A DNA stretch of 64,000 nt from Carboxylicivirga agarovorans (GTDB lineage: Bacteria > Bacteroidota > Bacteroidia > Bacteroidales > Marinilabiliaceae): positions 1 through 64,000 of the forward strand of contig NZ_JBNGPA010000031.1 of NCBI RefSeq assembly GCF_050589845.1, written 5' to 3'. The notes below the pieces were generated by a model. That model did no database searches. It was not told where the DNA came from and worked only from the letters and a program-made list of their open reading frames with translations. The first letter of the stretch is position 1. The number at the start of each line of letters is the position of its first letter. The translations under genes and the position numbers were made by a program. Of this stretch, positions 9,238 through 18,856 are shown piece by piece.

Positions 9238-10218
9238 TTATAAATATCTTACGCTTTTGTATTCTTTCTTTCTCTTCTCGAGGCTTAAATCGAACCGATA
9301 ACCAAGCATTAACTCATGAGAGCCACTGCTGGCACCACTCAATTGAGAGATGCTGATGTCATAACTATAACCGATTCGAAGTCCGTTGTTCAATTCAACC
9401 CCTCCCAGCAAAACAATGGCGTCTTGCATCCGGTAAGTTAATCCGCCCCAATACTTATCTTTTAATATGCCGTTTATATTCCAGTCAATCTGGTAACTCG
9501 ACATATTCGTTCTTAGAAATACGGATGGGACCAGTACGATTGGTCGTTTTTTCATTTGAATGCGATAGCCTCCAGTGATAAAAACTGTACGGTCAAGGTA
9601 AGAAGCGAATGTTTCTTTAAATTTAGGTTTTGGTTTGTTAAGGTGAGCAACTGAAATACCAAGGTAATACTCCTTGTGTTCCAGGTAAGCTCCAAATCCT
9701 GCGTCAAATGCCATCCCTTCTTCATCGTTCCATTCATCAGACTCAGGTGTATGATAGTCACTTTGAAAATTATCACCTGATCCATCTGGCATTGTGAACA
9801 GTTCACTTCCTTTAATGCCCTGGTTAACGAAGCCCAAAGAAAGTCCTACTCCTAATTTGCCGTAATCAGTTTCCCATCTTTTAGAGTAGATAGCTGACAT
9901 ATAAAAACTTGTGAAAGCTCCTATCTCATCATTCATTAATGATAAACCAATTCCGCTGTTCCATCCCAATAAATTAATTTCCGTATCAACTCCAAAAACC
10001 GTTGTACTTGGAGCCATCGATGAGCCACCTTCTGGCTTAAAACCGCCCATCCATTGTTGCCTGTTGCCAAGCGTTACATTCATCATTTCATTTGCACCTG
10101 CGTATCCCGGGTTGACAGTCAGTTGGTTAAACATGTTCTGACTGAACTGCGGATATTGCTGCCCCCATGAAATTGAAGCAATGCAAAATAACAGAAAAAA
10201 TACTATTCTCCTAGCCAT
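9238..10218 (-). CDS. PorP/SprF family type IX secretion membrane protein
   Basis: PorP/SprF proteins are outer-membrane beta-barrel-like components or adaptors of the T9SS. The 326-residue protein has a signal peptide (MARRIVFFLLFCIASISWGQ) followed by the diagnostic family opening QYPQFSQNMFNQLTVNPGYAG, and ends in repeated strands (GLRIGYSYDISISQL, HELMLGYRF). It is the first gene of the block, 45 bp ahead of gldK, with its own candidate promoter at 10365. PorP versus SprF orthology cannot be settled by eye; position next to gldK favours PorP. Confidence 0.93.
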   Translation of the reverse strand: MARRIVFFLLFCIASISWGQQYPQFSQNMFNQLTVNPGYAGANEMMNVTLGNRQQWMGGFKPEGGSSMAPSTTVFGVDTEINLLGWNSGIGLSLMNDEIGAFTSFYMSAIYSKRWETDYGKLGVGLSLGFVNQGIKGSELFTMPDGSGDNFQSDYHTPESDEWNDEEGMAFDAGFGAYLEHKEYYLGISVAHLNKPKPKFKETFASYLDRTVFITGGYRIQMKKRPIVLVPSVFLRTNMSSYQIDWNINGILKDKYWGGLTYRMQDAIVLLGGVELNNGLRIGYSYDISISQLSGASSGSHELMLGYRFDLSLEKRKKEYKSVRYL

Positions 10219-10364
10219 GCCTTAAAAAAGCTGGTGTTAACAAATATGAACCTTAGTTCTTAATTTTATCTGGTTGATTTCTATTGATTTCAACCGTTTA
10301 TTATTACCAGCGGACAAAATGCTGGGGATATATACTCAAATTTTTACTCAAAGGTTTCATTTTT

Positions 10365-10372
10365 CAAAAGTA
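10365..10372 (-). promoter_or_regulatory. Candidate minus-7 box for the porP-gldKLMN operon
   Basis: On the minus strand this reads TACTTTTG, matching TAnnTTTG. The implied transcript would have a leader of roughly 140 nt before the porP-family ATG. No convincing minus-33 motif is seen. Confidence 0.45.
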
Positions 10373-10402
10373 TAAATCACAAAAACATTGTTTTAGTTTG
10401 AT

Positions 10403-11560
10403 TTACAACCGTTTTTTTTGAATGTGACGAAACCATTTTTCCGGTATTTCATTGGCAGAAGCAGCATCAAAATCAGTGCGATCACATGCAATAACTTCAA
10501 CCATATCTTTTTCACCTGGTATCTCAACCCACCATCTGTCATTGTCAGGATTATTGTAGAACTTTATTTCCAGTTCGTAATCCTCCAGATAAACAATAAA
10601 TTGCCGATAGGTATCCAATTCTTTTACCGGATAATCATTATAACGTAAAGCAATGCCTTCTAGTATGTGCCAGATAGACTGAGCTTTTAAAACTATTCCT
10701 TGTTGCTTTGTATCTAACTGTGTATCAAGTTCAAAAATGCCAAAAACTTTCATTCGGTCACTTTGTCCCGCATACCACAGACACTGGCATAACTCTTCTC
10801 CCGATAAGCCGTTGGGCATTGCAATAAAATGCGCCGGCTGGTCACATTGCCTAACGCATGTCATGTCAACGCTCAATACATCGGCATCACGCATCCGGGG
10901 TTCCATTAACCTGTGGCCAAGCTGCCGTATCTGACCAAGGCGTAATATTTCAAAGGAATTGTTTTTGAATTGCTTTTCCTGTGCCGCACTGTATAAATAT
11001 TTCTGGGCTGAAACAATGCTTAGGTCATCAGGAGCATATTCATTGTTGCATAGTAAGCCTAAAAAGTTGGATGCGGAATAATCCTGTTCAGTGGTTAGCC
11101 AATCAATTTTTGAATCTACAATAGCTAAATTATAGCTTGATTTGTGCTTGTTGAAGCCTCTGGTCATTGGAATGGTGTAGTCCTGACTACCACCTATTAT
11201 CAGCGTTAATACTTCAAATTCAAGCAGCTTGCAGATGATCTCTTCAAGGGCCTTATACCGGTCATCAATTGTTTTGCCGAGCAGGTTACCCATGTCGACA
11301 ATCTTTAATGATTTGGATAAGTTCCTTAATCCGTACAGGTGACCGCGCGTACTGTCAGGTGCTTTATCACAGCCTTTGTGAGATGAATTGCGTGAATCGC
11401 TTATGCCGATTATGGCAATATCAATGTCATCCCAGTTTAAGGATGATGATTTTTGAAAATTAATTATGTGGCTGATTAATCGTTCGTCAACCGAACCTTC
11501 AAATGCTTCTGTAATTTGATAGTTCGGTTGCTCGAAATAGTGTATCCAGTCTTCGGTCAC
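10403..11560 (-). CDS. Arginase/formiminoglutamase-fold protein with degenerate metal motifs
   Basis: The 385-residue protein has the ureohydrolase layout (IAIIGISDSRNSS near 48-60, then an alternating alpha/beta core), and homologues beside topA and the gld genes are commonly annotated as formimidoylglutamase. The metal-binding signatures are altered, however. The GGDHS motif reads GGSQD (123-127), DAHxD reads DSKID (149-153), and the SxDxDxxDP region reads SVDMTCVRQCDQP (230 onwards). Most Mn ligands are missing, so enzymatic activity is doubtful. It follows topA by 8 bp and is probably co-transcribed with it. Any role in T9SS is inference from position. Confidence 0.8.
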   Translation of the reverse strand: MTEDWIHYFEQPNYQITEAFEGSVDERLISHIINFQKSSSLNWDDIDIAIIGISDSRNSSHKGCDKAPDSTRGHLYGLRNLSKSLKIVDMGNLLGKTIDDRYKALEEIICKLLEFEVLTLIIGGSQDYTIPMTRGFNKHKSSYNLAIVDSKIDWLTTEQDYSASNFLGLLCNNEYAPDDLSIVSAQKYLYSAAQEKQFKNNSFEILRLGQIRQLGHRLMEPRMRDADVLSVDMTCVRQCDQPAHFIAMPNGLSGEELCQCLWYAGQSDRMKVFGIFELDTQLDTKQQGIVLKAQSIWHILEGIALRYNDYPVKELDTYRQFIVYLEDYELEIKFYNNPDNDRWWVEIPGEKDMVEVIACDRTDFDAASANEIPEKWFRHIQKKRL

Positions 11561-11568
11561 AGTTTAGG

Positions 11569-14031
11569 TTATTTGGTTTTTTTAGTGCTCGTTTTCTTTT
11601 TTGTTGTACTTGTTTTTTTTGTTGTTTTTTTTGCTGCAGTTGTTTTTTTAGCGGTTGTTTTCTTCGCCGCTGTTTTTGTGCCTTTTTTAGATGCAGACTT
11701 CGTATCCGCCTCAATTAAAGCCTTGCAGTCTTCCAAAGATAGTTCTTCTGCGTTTTTATCCTTAGGAATTTTATAATTCTTTTTCTGATATTTGATAAAT
11801 GGTCCCCATCGTCCGTTAAGAATCTGCAATTCTGGTTCTTCATCAAATAGCTTAATGATCTTCTTCAGGTCATCCTCCCGCTTGGTTTTGATGCGATCAA
11901 TGGCTGTTTCCAGATCAATTTCAAATGGATCATCAACACCTTTTTTAAGTGATACAAATTTGCTGTCGTGGCGAATGTAAGGTCCAAAACGGCCAATGCC
12001 AATTACAACAACTTTGTTTTCAAACTCACCTAAAGTACGAGGAAGCTTAAACAGGTCAAGTGCCTCTTCAAGTGTAATAGTCTCCAGGTGCTGTCCTTTA
12101 CGTAAGGAAGCAAATCTTGGTTTCTCGGCGTCTTCGTCTTCCGAAGAGACACCAATCTGCGCTAAAGGACCAAAGCGGCCAATGCGCACCGATACCTGCT
12201 GTCCGCTGGTTGGATCAACGCCTAAGATGCGTTCTCCGGTGCTTTTTTCCGATTGTTCAAGTGTTTCTTCGACTTTAACATGGAAAGGCTTGTAAAACTC
12301 ATCAATGGACTTGCTCCACTCGATATTACCAAGGGCAACATCATCAAATTCCTTTTCAACCTTGGCTGTAAAGTCAAAGGATACGATGTTTTCGAAATAT
12401 TTAACAAGGAAGTCGTTGACCACCATACCTATGTCGGTAGGGAATAGTTTGCTTCGTTCCGCACCAGTAATTTCAGTTTTTTCGCTCTCAACAAGGTCTT
12501 TGCCTTTTTCAAGCCATATGTGCTGATAGTTGCGTTCGGTTCCTTCACGATCTTCTTTTTCAACATAACCACGGTTCTGGATGGTTGAAATGGTTGGAGC
12601 GTAAGTAGACGGACGTCCGATACCTAATTCTTCTAATTTACGAACAAGGCTGGCCTCGGTATATCTGGCAGGTTTTTGACTCCAGCGCTGACGAGCTTCC
12701 ACATGAAGCATGTCCAGTTGATCGCCTTCGTTCATTGGCGGTAATAATACGCTCTCTTTATCATCCTGCTCACCTTCAGTATCAGTCGATTCGATGTAAA
12801 CTTTCAGAAAACCATCAAATTTGATCACTTCACCTGTTGCCATAAATTTTTCGCCAGTCGTACCGGCGTTGATGTGAATGATCGTCTTTTCTAATTGTGC
12901 ATCACTCATCTGAGAAGCAATGGTGCGCTTCCAGATAAGTTCATATAAACGTTTTTCCTGAGCTGATCCGGAAACCGTTTCCTTATCTAAATAGGTTGGA
13001 CGAATGGCTTCGTGAGCCTCCTGAGCGCCTTTGGCTTTCGTCTTGTATTTTCTGATCTTAACATACTCGGCACCCATCTTCTCGGTAATCATTGTAGAAG
13101 CCATGTTTAAGGCTAAATCTGATAAGTTCACCGAGTCGGTACGCATATATGTAATCTTACCGGCTTCATATAATTTTTGAGCAATAGACATGGTCTGGGA
13201 AACGGAGTAACCCAATTTACGCGATGCCTCTTGTTGCAATGTTGAAGTGGTAAATGGTGCAGCCGGTGATTTCTTCATCGGCTTTTTCTCAATTTGCGAT
13301 ACTAAAAACTGAGCATCGGAGCATTTTTCAACAAAAGCTTTTGTTTCCTCAATCGTATTGAAGCGCTTGTTCAGTTCCGCTTTTAGTTCCTTAACACGTC
13401 CCTTTTCGTCAGTTACCTCAAATAGTGCTGTTACACGGTACGATGAAGTTGGTTTGAAAGCAAACACCTCACGCTCACGGTCAACAATTAAGCGTACTGC
13501 TACAGATTGCACACGCCCGGCTGATAATGATGGTTTTACTTTTCGCCATAAAACAGGAGAAAGTTCAAATCCGACAAGACGATCAAGTACGCGACGTGCC
13601 TGCTGAGCATTAACCAGGTTGGTGTCAATTTTACGTGGGTTTTCAACAGCTTTCTGAATAGCATCCTTTGTGATCTCATGAAACACAATGCGACGCGTGT
13701 TCTCTTCTTTTAATCCAAGCGTTTCAAACAAGTGCCAGGCAATAGCTTCTCCTTCGCGGTCCTCATCGGATGCGAGCCATACCATCTTGGCATTCTTAGC
13801 TAACTGTTTTAGCTCCTTAACAACATCCTTTTTGTCGGAAGAGACTATATAATCAGGTTGATAATTATTATTGATGTCAACCCCAAAATCGCTTTTTGAT
13901 AAATCACGAATGTGTCCATAACTTGATTTCACTAAAAAGTCTTTACCCAAGAACTTTTCAATGGTTTTTGCTTTTGCAGGTGACTCGACTATCACCAGAT
14001 TCTCTTCTGTAACCGTTGTTTTTTTACCCAT
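11569..14031 (-). CDS. topA: DNA topoisomerase I
   Basis: TopA relaxes negative supercoils through a 5'-phosphotyrosine intermediate. The 820-residue protein shows the Toprim motifs (LVIVESPAKAKTIEKFLG at 12-29; SDEDREGEAIAWHL at about 88-101), the SAGRVQSVAVRLIVDRE segment, and the catalytic Tyr295 in GKITYMRTDSVN. The C-terminal part has Toprim-associated repeats (GRFGPLAQIG, GRFGPYIRH, GRWGPFIKY) instead of cysteine zinc fingers. It ends in a Lys/Thr/Ala-rich basic tail of about 40 residues that probably binds DNA. Confidence 0.97.
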   Translation of the reverse strand: MGKKTTVTEENLVIVESPAKAKTIEKFLGKDFLVKSSYGHIRDLSKSDFGVDINNNYQPDYIVSSDKKDVVKELKQLAKNAKMVWLASDEDREGEAIAWHLFETLGLKEENTRRIVFHEITKDAIQKAVENPRKIDTNLVNAQQARRVLDRLVGFELSPVLWRKVKPSLSAGRVQSVAVRLIVDREREVFAFKPTSSYRVTALFEVTDEKGRVKELKAELNKRFNTIEETKAFVEKCSDAQFLVSQIEKKPMKKSPAAPFTTSTLQQEASRKLGYSVSQTMSIAQKLYEAGKITYMRTDSVNLSDLALNMASTMITEKMGAEYVKIRKYKTKAKGAQEAHEAIRPTYLDKETVSGSAQEKRLYELIWKRTIASQMSDAQLEKTIIHINAGTTGEKFMATGEVIKFDGFLKVYIESTDTEGEQDDKESVLLPPMNEGDQLDMLHVEARQRWSQKPARYTEASLVRKLEELGIGRPSTYAPTISTIQNRGYVEKEDREGTERNYQHIWLEKGKDLVESEKTEITGAERSKLFPTDIGMVVNDFLVKYFENIVSFDFTAKVEKEFDDVALGNIEWSKSIDEFYKPFHVKVEETLEQSEKSTGERILGVDPTSGQQVSVRIGRFGPLAQIGVSSEDEDAEKPRFASLRKGQHLETITLEEALDLFKLPRTLGEFENKVVVIGIGRFGPYIRHDSKFVSLKKGVDDPFEIDLETAIDRIKTKREDDLKKIIKLFDEEPELQILNGRWGPFIKYQKKNYKIPKDKNAEELSLEDCKALIEADTKSASKKGTKTAAKKTTAKKTTAAKKTTKKTSTTKKKTSTKKTK

Positions 14032-14072
14032 CTCTCAATTATCTTACAAACACCACTTAGTGTTAAAGCTTG

Positions 14073-14080
14073 CAAAATTA
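14073..14080 (-). promoter_or_regulatory. Possible minus-7 box of topA
   Basis: On the minus strand this reads TAATTTTG (TAnnTTTG), about 40 bp ahead of the topA ATG. There is no clear minus-33 element, so the call is tentative. Confidence 0.35.
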
Positions 14081-14317
14081 TATAAAATTGCCACAATGTT
14101 AAAAAATGAAAATGCTTTACGCAAACGTTCGCCTGCATGTATCAATCAAATTTTACTATTTTTACACCAAAATATCAATTATTAGCATGAATCAAGCTTA
14201 ATGATACATTACAACTGTCAAGGGTGTCAATAGCTTCATCAAAAGAAAAAAAATATTTGTGGTCATGCCGGTAATTTATAGTCTGTTATATTGTAACAAA
14301 TAAACTATCCTATATTG

Positions 14318-16684
14318 ATGAATCAAGAGAAATCAAAATATCGTAAACTGATTCGTACCTTTTGGGTATTGGTTATTGGGGGAATTCTGTCTGTTTTTAC
14401 CCTGTTTACCATGATATCATACGGAATGCTTGGTTTTATGCCAACTTTCGAAGAATTGGAAAATCCGAAAAGTAACCTGGCATCAGAAGTGATATCGAGC
14501 GATCAGCAGGTTTTGGGTAATTACTTTCGCGAAAACCGCAGCTACACTACCTATGAAGAGTTATCGCCTAATATTGTCAATGCGCTGATTGCAACCGAAG
14601 ATGTACGTTTTCATGATCATTCAGGAATTGATGCAAGAGGCCTGGCGCGTGTAATGGTTCGTACGATTTTAATGCGTGACCAAAGTTCAGGTGGGGGTAG
14701 TACAATTACTCAGCAGTTGGCCAAGTTGTTGTTTCACGGTCATGCGTCCAGTACCATTGAACGCGCGTTTCAAAAGCTTAAAGAATGGGTTATTGCCGTT
14801 AAACTGGAGCGTAGTTACACCAAGGAAGAAATTTTAACCATGTATCTGAATAAAGCTGAATTTATTTATGATGCTTATGGTATCAAGAGTGCTGCTCAGA
14901 CTTTTTTCAACTCATCAACAGATACACTTAAAGTAGAGGAGGCCGCTGTTATTATCGGAATGTTAAAGAATCCGGCACTGTATAACCCGGTTCGCCGTCC
15001 CGAATTAACACAGGATCGTCGAAATGTGGTACTGCATCAGATGTTGAAAGCCAGCTTTTTGACTGATGCTGAATATGATTCCTTATCAACCATGCCTTTG
15101 GGTCTGCAGTTTAAGCGAGCCGACCATAAGGAAGGTCCAGCGCCGTACTTTAGAGAATATCTCAGGTTAACCTTAACAGCTGGTGAGCCGGATCGCTCAG
15201 ATTACGCATCGTGGATGGAAGCTAAATTTCTTGAAGACAGTGCCCGTTATGTGGATGACCCTTTGTATGGCTGGATCAATAAAAACTATCGTCCGGATGG
15301 AACGAAATATGATGTGTACAAAGATGGCTTGAAGATATATACAACCATTGATTCGCGCATGCAGACCTATGCAGAGAATGCAGTTAAGAATCATTTAAGT
15401 CAGGATATTCAGCCCAAGTTCTTTGCTGAGAAGAAAGGTCGCCCTGGTGCTCCTTATACCAGAGATCTTGCCAGGGAAGACTATGAAAAGATTATTGAAA
15501 GAGCCATTAAGAATACTGATCGTTACCGTGGTCTAAAGCGAAATGGTGCAGATATGGATAGCGTGATGCGGGTTTTTAACACCAAATATGACATGACTGT
15601 ATTTACCTGGGAAGGAGAACGTGATACAGTTATGACTCCGCTGGATTCGATTCATCATTACAAGTTCTTTTTGCGTGCGGGTATGATTTCAATTGATCCA
15701 CTGTCAGGGCATGTTAAGGCATACGTTGGAGGGCCGAACTTTAAACACTTCATGTACGATATGGCTGGTAAGGGTAAGCGACAGGTTGGTTCAACAATTA
15801 AGCCATTTGTATATACCCTTGCCATGCAGGAAGGATTTACACCTTGTGATCTGGTGCCCAATATAGCCCAGACATTTTACCTGGGTAGTGGTAAAACTTG
15901 GACCCCACGTAATAGTGGAAGTAGAAGGGCAGGGGAGATGGTTACCCTGAAATGGGGATTAGCCAACTCCAATAATAACATAACGGCCTGGGTGATGAAG
16001 CAGTTTAATCCGCGTGCTGTTGCCAATACCATACGCGAGCTTGGCATTAAAAGCCCTATGGATGCCGTACCGGCACTTTGTCTGGGAACACCCGATTTTG
16101 GGCTACTTGAAATGACAAGTTCTTATGGTACATTTGCCAATAAAGGTGTGCACATTGAGCCAATGATCGTAACGCGCATTGAAGACAGGTATGGTAATGT
16201 TATAAGTGATTTCCATCCGCAAAAACGCGAGGCCATTAGTGAGCCAACAGCCTATTTGATGTTGAATTTACTGCAAGGTGTGGTTAACCAGGGAACCGGT
16301 GGTCGATTGCGTTACAAATATGAGTTAACAGGACAGATCGGCGGAAAGACTGGTACAACTCAAAATCATTCTGATGGATGGTTTATGGGAGTAACCCCAC
16401 AATTAGTGACCGGTGTTTGGGTTGGAGGAGAAGATCGTGACATACACTTTGACGGAATCGGACTTGGGCAGGGAGCTAATATGGCTTTACCTATATTTGC
16501 CTTGTATATGAAAGATATATATGCCAATGAAGAAATTGGCATTACCCAGGAGGATGTATTTGAAGAGCCATTGAACTTCTACGTAAACCTTGATTGTAAT
16601 CAACCGGCTCAGCAAGGTATGGACCAGGAGGAAGGCGAAATAACCGAAGAGGAAGAAATGGAAGGTGTGGAAGAGTTTCTATAA
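14318..16684 (+). CDS. Class A penicillin-binding protein (PBP1A type)
   Basis: This bifunctional peptidoglycan glycosyltransferase/transpeptidase has about 788 residues. It has an N-terminal membrane anchor (about 15-40) and a GT51 domain with the catalytic-glutamate motif LIATEDVRFHDHSGID, GGGSTITQQLAKLL and YLNKAEFIYDAYGI. The transpeptidase domain has SxxK in VGSTIKPFVYT (about residue 491), SNNN, and KTG in GGKTGTTQNHSDGWF (about 674). It acts in the periplasm on lipid II. I prefer the ATG at 14318 to the TTG just before it. The C-terminus is acidic (EEGEITEEEEMEG). A bidirectional terminator follows. Confidence 0.95.
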   Translation: MNQEKSKYRKLIRTFWVLVIGGILSVFTLFTMISYGMLGFMPTFEELENPKSNLASEVISSDQQVLGNYFRENRSYTTYEELSPNIVNALIATEDVRFHDHSGIDARGLARVMVRTILMRDQSSGGGSTITQQLAKLLFHGHASSTIERAFQKLKEWVIAVKLERSYTKEEILTMYLNKAEFIYDAYGIKSAAQTFFNSSTDTLKVEEAAVIIGMLKNPALYNPVRRPELTQDRRNVVLHQMLKASFLTDAEYDSLSTMPLGLQFKRADHKEGPAPYFREYLRLTLTAGEPDRSDYASWMEAKFLEDSARYVDDPLYGWINKNYRPDGTKYDVYKDGLKIYTTIDSRMQTYAENAVKNHLSQDIQPKFFAEKKGRPGAPYTRDLAREDYEKIIERAIKNTDRYRGLKRNGADMDSVMRVFNTKYDMTVFTWEGERDTVMTPLDSIHHYKFFLRAGMISIDPLSGHVKAYVGGPNFKHFMYDMAGKGKRQVGSTIKPFVYTLAMQEGFTPCDLVPNIAQTFYLGSGKTWTPRNSGSRRAGEMVTLKWGLANSNNNITAWVMKQFNPRAVANTIRELGIKSPMDAVPALCLGTPDFGLLEMTSSYGTFANKGVHIEPMIVTRIEDRYGNVISDFHPQKREAISEPTAYLMLNLLQGVVNQGTGGRLRYKYELTGQIGGKTGTTQNHSDGWFMGVTPQLVTGVWVGGEDRDIHFDGIGLGQGANMALPIFALYMKDIYANEEIGITQEDVFEEPLNFYVNLDCNQPAQQGMDQEEGEITEEEEMEGVEEFL

Positions 16685-16707
16685 AAAAACAAATAGTCAA
16701 ACGATAT

Positions 16708-16741
16708 AAAAAGAGCTGCTCCTAAAAGGGCAGCTCTTTTT
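16708..16741. terminator. Bidirectional terminator between the PBP and KAS III genes
   Basis: AAAAAGAGCTGC and its complement GCAGCTCTTTTT flank a 10-nt loop, giving a 12-bp stem with a T-run on both strands between two converging genes. Confidence 0.9.
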
Positions 16742-16761
16742 ATTATGTCTGTTATATTTCT

Positions 16762-17850
16762 TTACGGCATTTTATAAACAAATGCATTAATATTCATACC
16801 TGCCCCAACCGATGTCATAACTACATTGTCACCACTCTCAAGGGTATGACCATCAAGCTGACCTTTACATATCAGGTCAAAAAGAGTTGGGACAGTAGCA
16901 ACACTGCTGTTTCCCAATTTACGAATAGTCATAGGCATCACGTTCAGGTCAACATTGCGCTCGCCATATAAACGGAAAAGACGTTTAAGGATTGCTTCAT
17001 CCATTTTGGCATTGGCCTGGTGGATCAGAACTTTCTTAATGTCACCAAGTGTCATTTCATTCTTATCCAAACATTCTTTAGCCAGTTGAGGTACGTTGGT
17101 TAAAGCGTAGTTGTACAAACGGCGTCCGTACATCTTAAGGAACAGGTTTTCTCCCTTTAGTTCTTCATTATACGGATTATCCATGCGGAGCAGATCAATG
17201 TGCTCCTCGGTGTCGGTTTGAACGGCATGCTTTAATATACCCACAGGAGTGTCGCTTTCACGTGCTTCAAGCAGTACAGCTCCTGCTCCGTCGGCAAAGA
17301 TCATCGAGTCGCGGTCATGCGGTTCCATAGCGCGACTAAGTGTGTCAGCACCAATAACCAGTGCGCTTTTGGCATCACCCGATTTCAGGTAATAATTAGC
17401 CTGAATCATTGCCTGTGTCCAGCCCGGACATCCGAAGGTAATGTCATAAGCAATAGTTTTAGGATTTTTAATCCCCAGCTTATGTTTCACCCTTGAAGCC
17501 AATGTAGGCAGAATATCCGGGTAAATAGTACCGTGACGCATGTCTCCCAGGTTATGCGCGACGATTATATAGTCCAGCTTTTCCTGATCAAACCCTGCAT
17601 CTTCTAATGCGGCTTTGCCAGCAAACATTGCCAAATCAGATGTTACGTGATTTTTTTCGGCACATCGTCTTTCGGCGATATCGGTGATCTGCTCAAACTT
17701 ATCAACAACTTCCTGTCCTTCTGTTTCAATGATGGTTCCATCATCGTTGTAAAAGGTGTTGCTGATAAAATCGGCATTAGCTTTAACCACAGGAGGAATA
17801 TAGCTTCCAGTTCCGGTAGCTACCGCATAAATCTCAGCCTTTGAATTCAT
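16762..17850 (-). CDS. 3-oxoacyl-ACP synthase III (FabH-like) ketosynthase
   Basis: The protein has the thiolase-fold KAS III layout and its catalytic triad is visible: Cys141 in DITFGCPGW, His276 in VLIHQANAK, and Asn313 in KLGNSSVA. It condenses an acyl-CoA with malonyl-ACP or a related acceptor. At 362 residues it is longer than housekeeping FabH (about 317), and the Cys is preceded by Gly instead of Ala, so it may be one of the FabH-like paralogues with another acyl specificity. It sits 24 bp after an LpxH-like gene on the same strand, which suggests co-transcription. Confidence 0.88.
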   Translation of the reverse strand: MNSKAEIYAVATGTGSYIPPVVKANADFISNTFYNDDGTIIETEGQEVVDKFEQITDIAERRCAEKNHVTSDLAMFAGKAALEDAGFDQEKLDYIIVAHNLGDMRHGTIYPDILPTLASRVKHKLGIKNPKTIAYDITFGCPGWTQAMIQANYYLKSGDAKSALVIGADTLSRAMEPHDRDSMIFADGAGAVLLEARESDTPVGILKHAVQTDTEEHIDLLRMDNPYNEELKGENLFLKMYGRRLYNYALTNVPQLAKECLDKNEMTLGDIKKVLIHQANAKMDEAILKRLFRLYGERNVDLNVMPMTIRKLGNSSVATVPTLFDLICKGQLDGHTLESGDNVVMTSVGAGMNINAFVYKMP

Positions 17851-17874
17851 TTTTACTTTTTTTCTAATATCAAA

Positions 17875-18636
17875 CTACAAGTGCGTATCGAAGTACTTAA
17901 GCTCAACACTGTCTCCATCAAAAACACCATAAGAGAAGTGTTGTATCCAGTCGCCAAGAAATATTAACTGGCTTTCGGGCCCCACACTGACCTTTCGTGC
18001 CACATGACGATGACCGAATACAAAGTAATCGATAGCTTCTTCTTTCAAAACCTCTTTTGCATACAGCACAGCAAATTCTTTGTCGTCACCAAGGTAGCGG
18101 TCGCCATATGTTTTGTTGTTCTTTTCGCGACTTTTACCTGACCAGAAATCAGCCAATCCAATTCCACAATTAGGGTGAATTCGAGCAAAAAGCCACTGGG
18201 CAAATTTATTTGTAAATACAGACTTCAGAAAGTTATAATGGCGATCGTAATCTCCAAGACCATCACCATGGGCCAGGAAAAGCTTTTTGCCATTAAAATC
18301 TCTTACTATCGGCTGTCGGTAAACCTTAACTCCACACTCATTTTCGAGATAATCGAACAGCCAGATATCGTGGTTGCCTGTAAAAAAATGCACAGGTGTT
18401 CCACTATCCGTTATTTCAGATAACTTACCTAAAAATCGAGTAAAACCTCTTGGAACTACTTTTTTGTATTCAAACCAAAAATCAAAAATATCGCCCATTA
18501 AATAGATTTCGTCGGCCACATCTTTAATAGAATCAAGCCAGGCAACAAATCGTTTTTCATGTTGACGATGATTTTGAATGCCCGGAGCGCCTAAATGTAC
18601 GTCGGAGGCAAAGTATATTTTTTTAGTCGTTTCCAA
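17875..18636 (-). CDS. UDP-2,3-diacylglucosamine diphosphatase-like metallophosphoesterase
   Basis: LpxH-type enzymes cleave UDP-2,3-diacylglucosamine to lipid X in lipid A synthesis at the inner membrane. The 253-residue protein shows the calcineurin-like metal motifs in order: SDVHLGAP, GDIFDFWFEY, TGNHDIW, AHGDGLGDYD and FGHRHVARK. The only start that keeps the full first motif is a TTG at 18634-18636, because no in-frame ATG or GTG lies just upstream. It precedes the KAS III-like gene by 24 bp. Confidence 0.87.
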   Translation of the reverse strand: METTKKIYFASDVHLGAPGIQNHRQHEKRFVAWLDSIKDVADEIYLMGDIFDFWFEYKKVVPRGFTRFLGKLSEITDSGTPVHFFTGNHDIWLFDYLENECGVKVYRQPIVRDFNGKKLFLAHGDGLGDYDRHYNFLKSVFTNKFAQWLFARIHPNCGIGLADFWSGKSREKNNKTYGDRYLGDDKEFAVLYAKEVLKEEAIDYFVFGHRHVARKVSVGPESQLIFLGDWIQHFSYGVFDGDSVELKYFDTHL

Positions 18637-18799
18637 ATACGGTATATCGTTTTTATTTAACGCACAAATATATTAGAAAAATCAAGTTTCTCCTAACTTA
18701 ATAAACGTGGTAAATGATTGTTGAACAAATAAATAAATTGGTCGAAAACTTCAATCTCCGGGAATAGGGGATTGATAGTTATGTAAATGATTGATAATT

Positions 18800-18829
18800 A
18801 AAAAGCCGCGATCACATGTGATCACGGCT
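18800..18829 (-). terminator. Terminator of the first DUF4369 lipoprotein gene
   Basis: On the minus strand AGCCGTGATCA and TGATCGCGGCT close over a CATG loop, followed by TTTTTAA. Confidence 0.87.
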
Positions 18830-18856
18830 CAATGTTATTTTATTAACTGACAGTCG

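Noticed and set aside
12222..13606. Several open frames opposite topA
   Set aside because: They are antisense shadows of a long conserved gene with no recognisable domains.
16762..17850. KAS III-like gene as the housekeeping fabH
   Set aside because: It is 45 residues longer than usual FabH and its active-site surroundings differ, so I leave the symbol empty.
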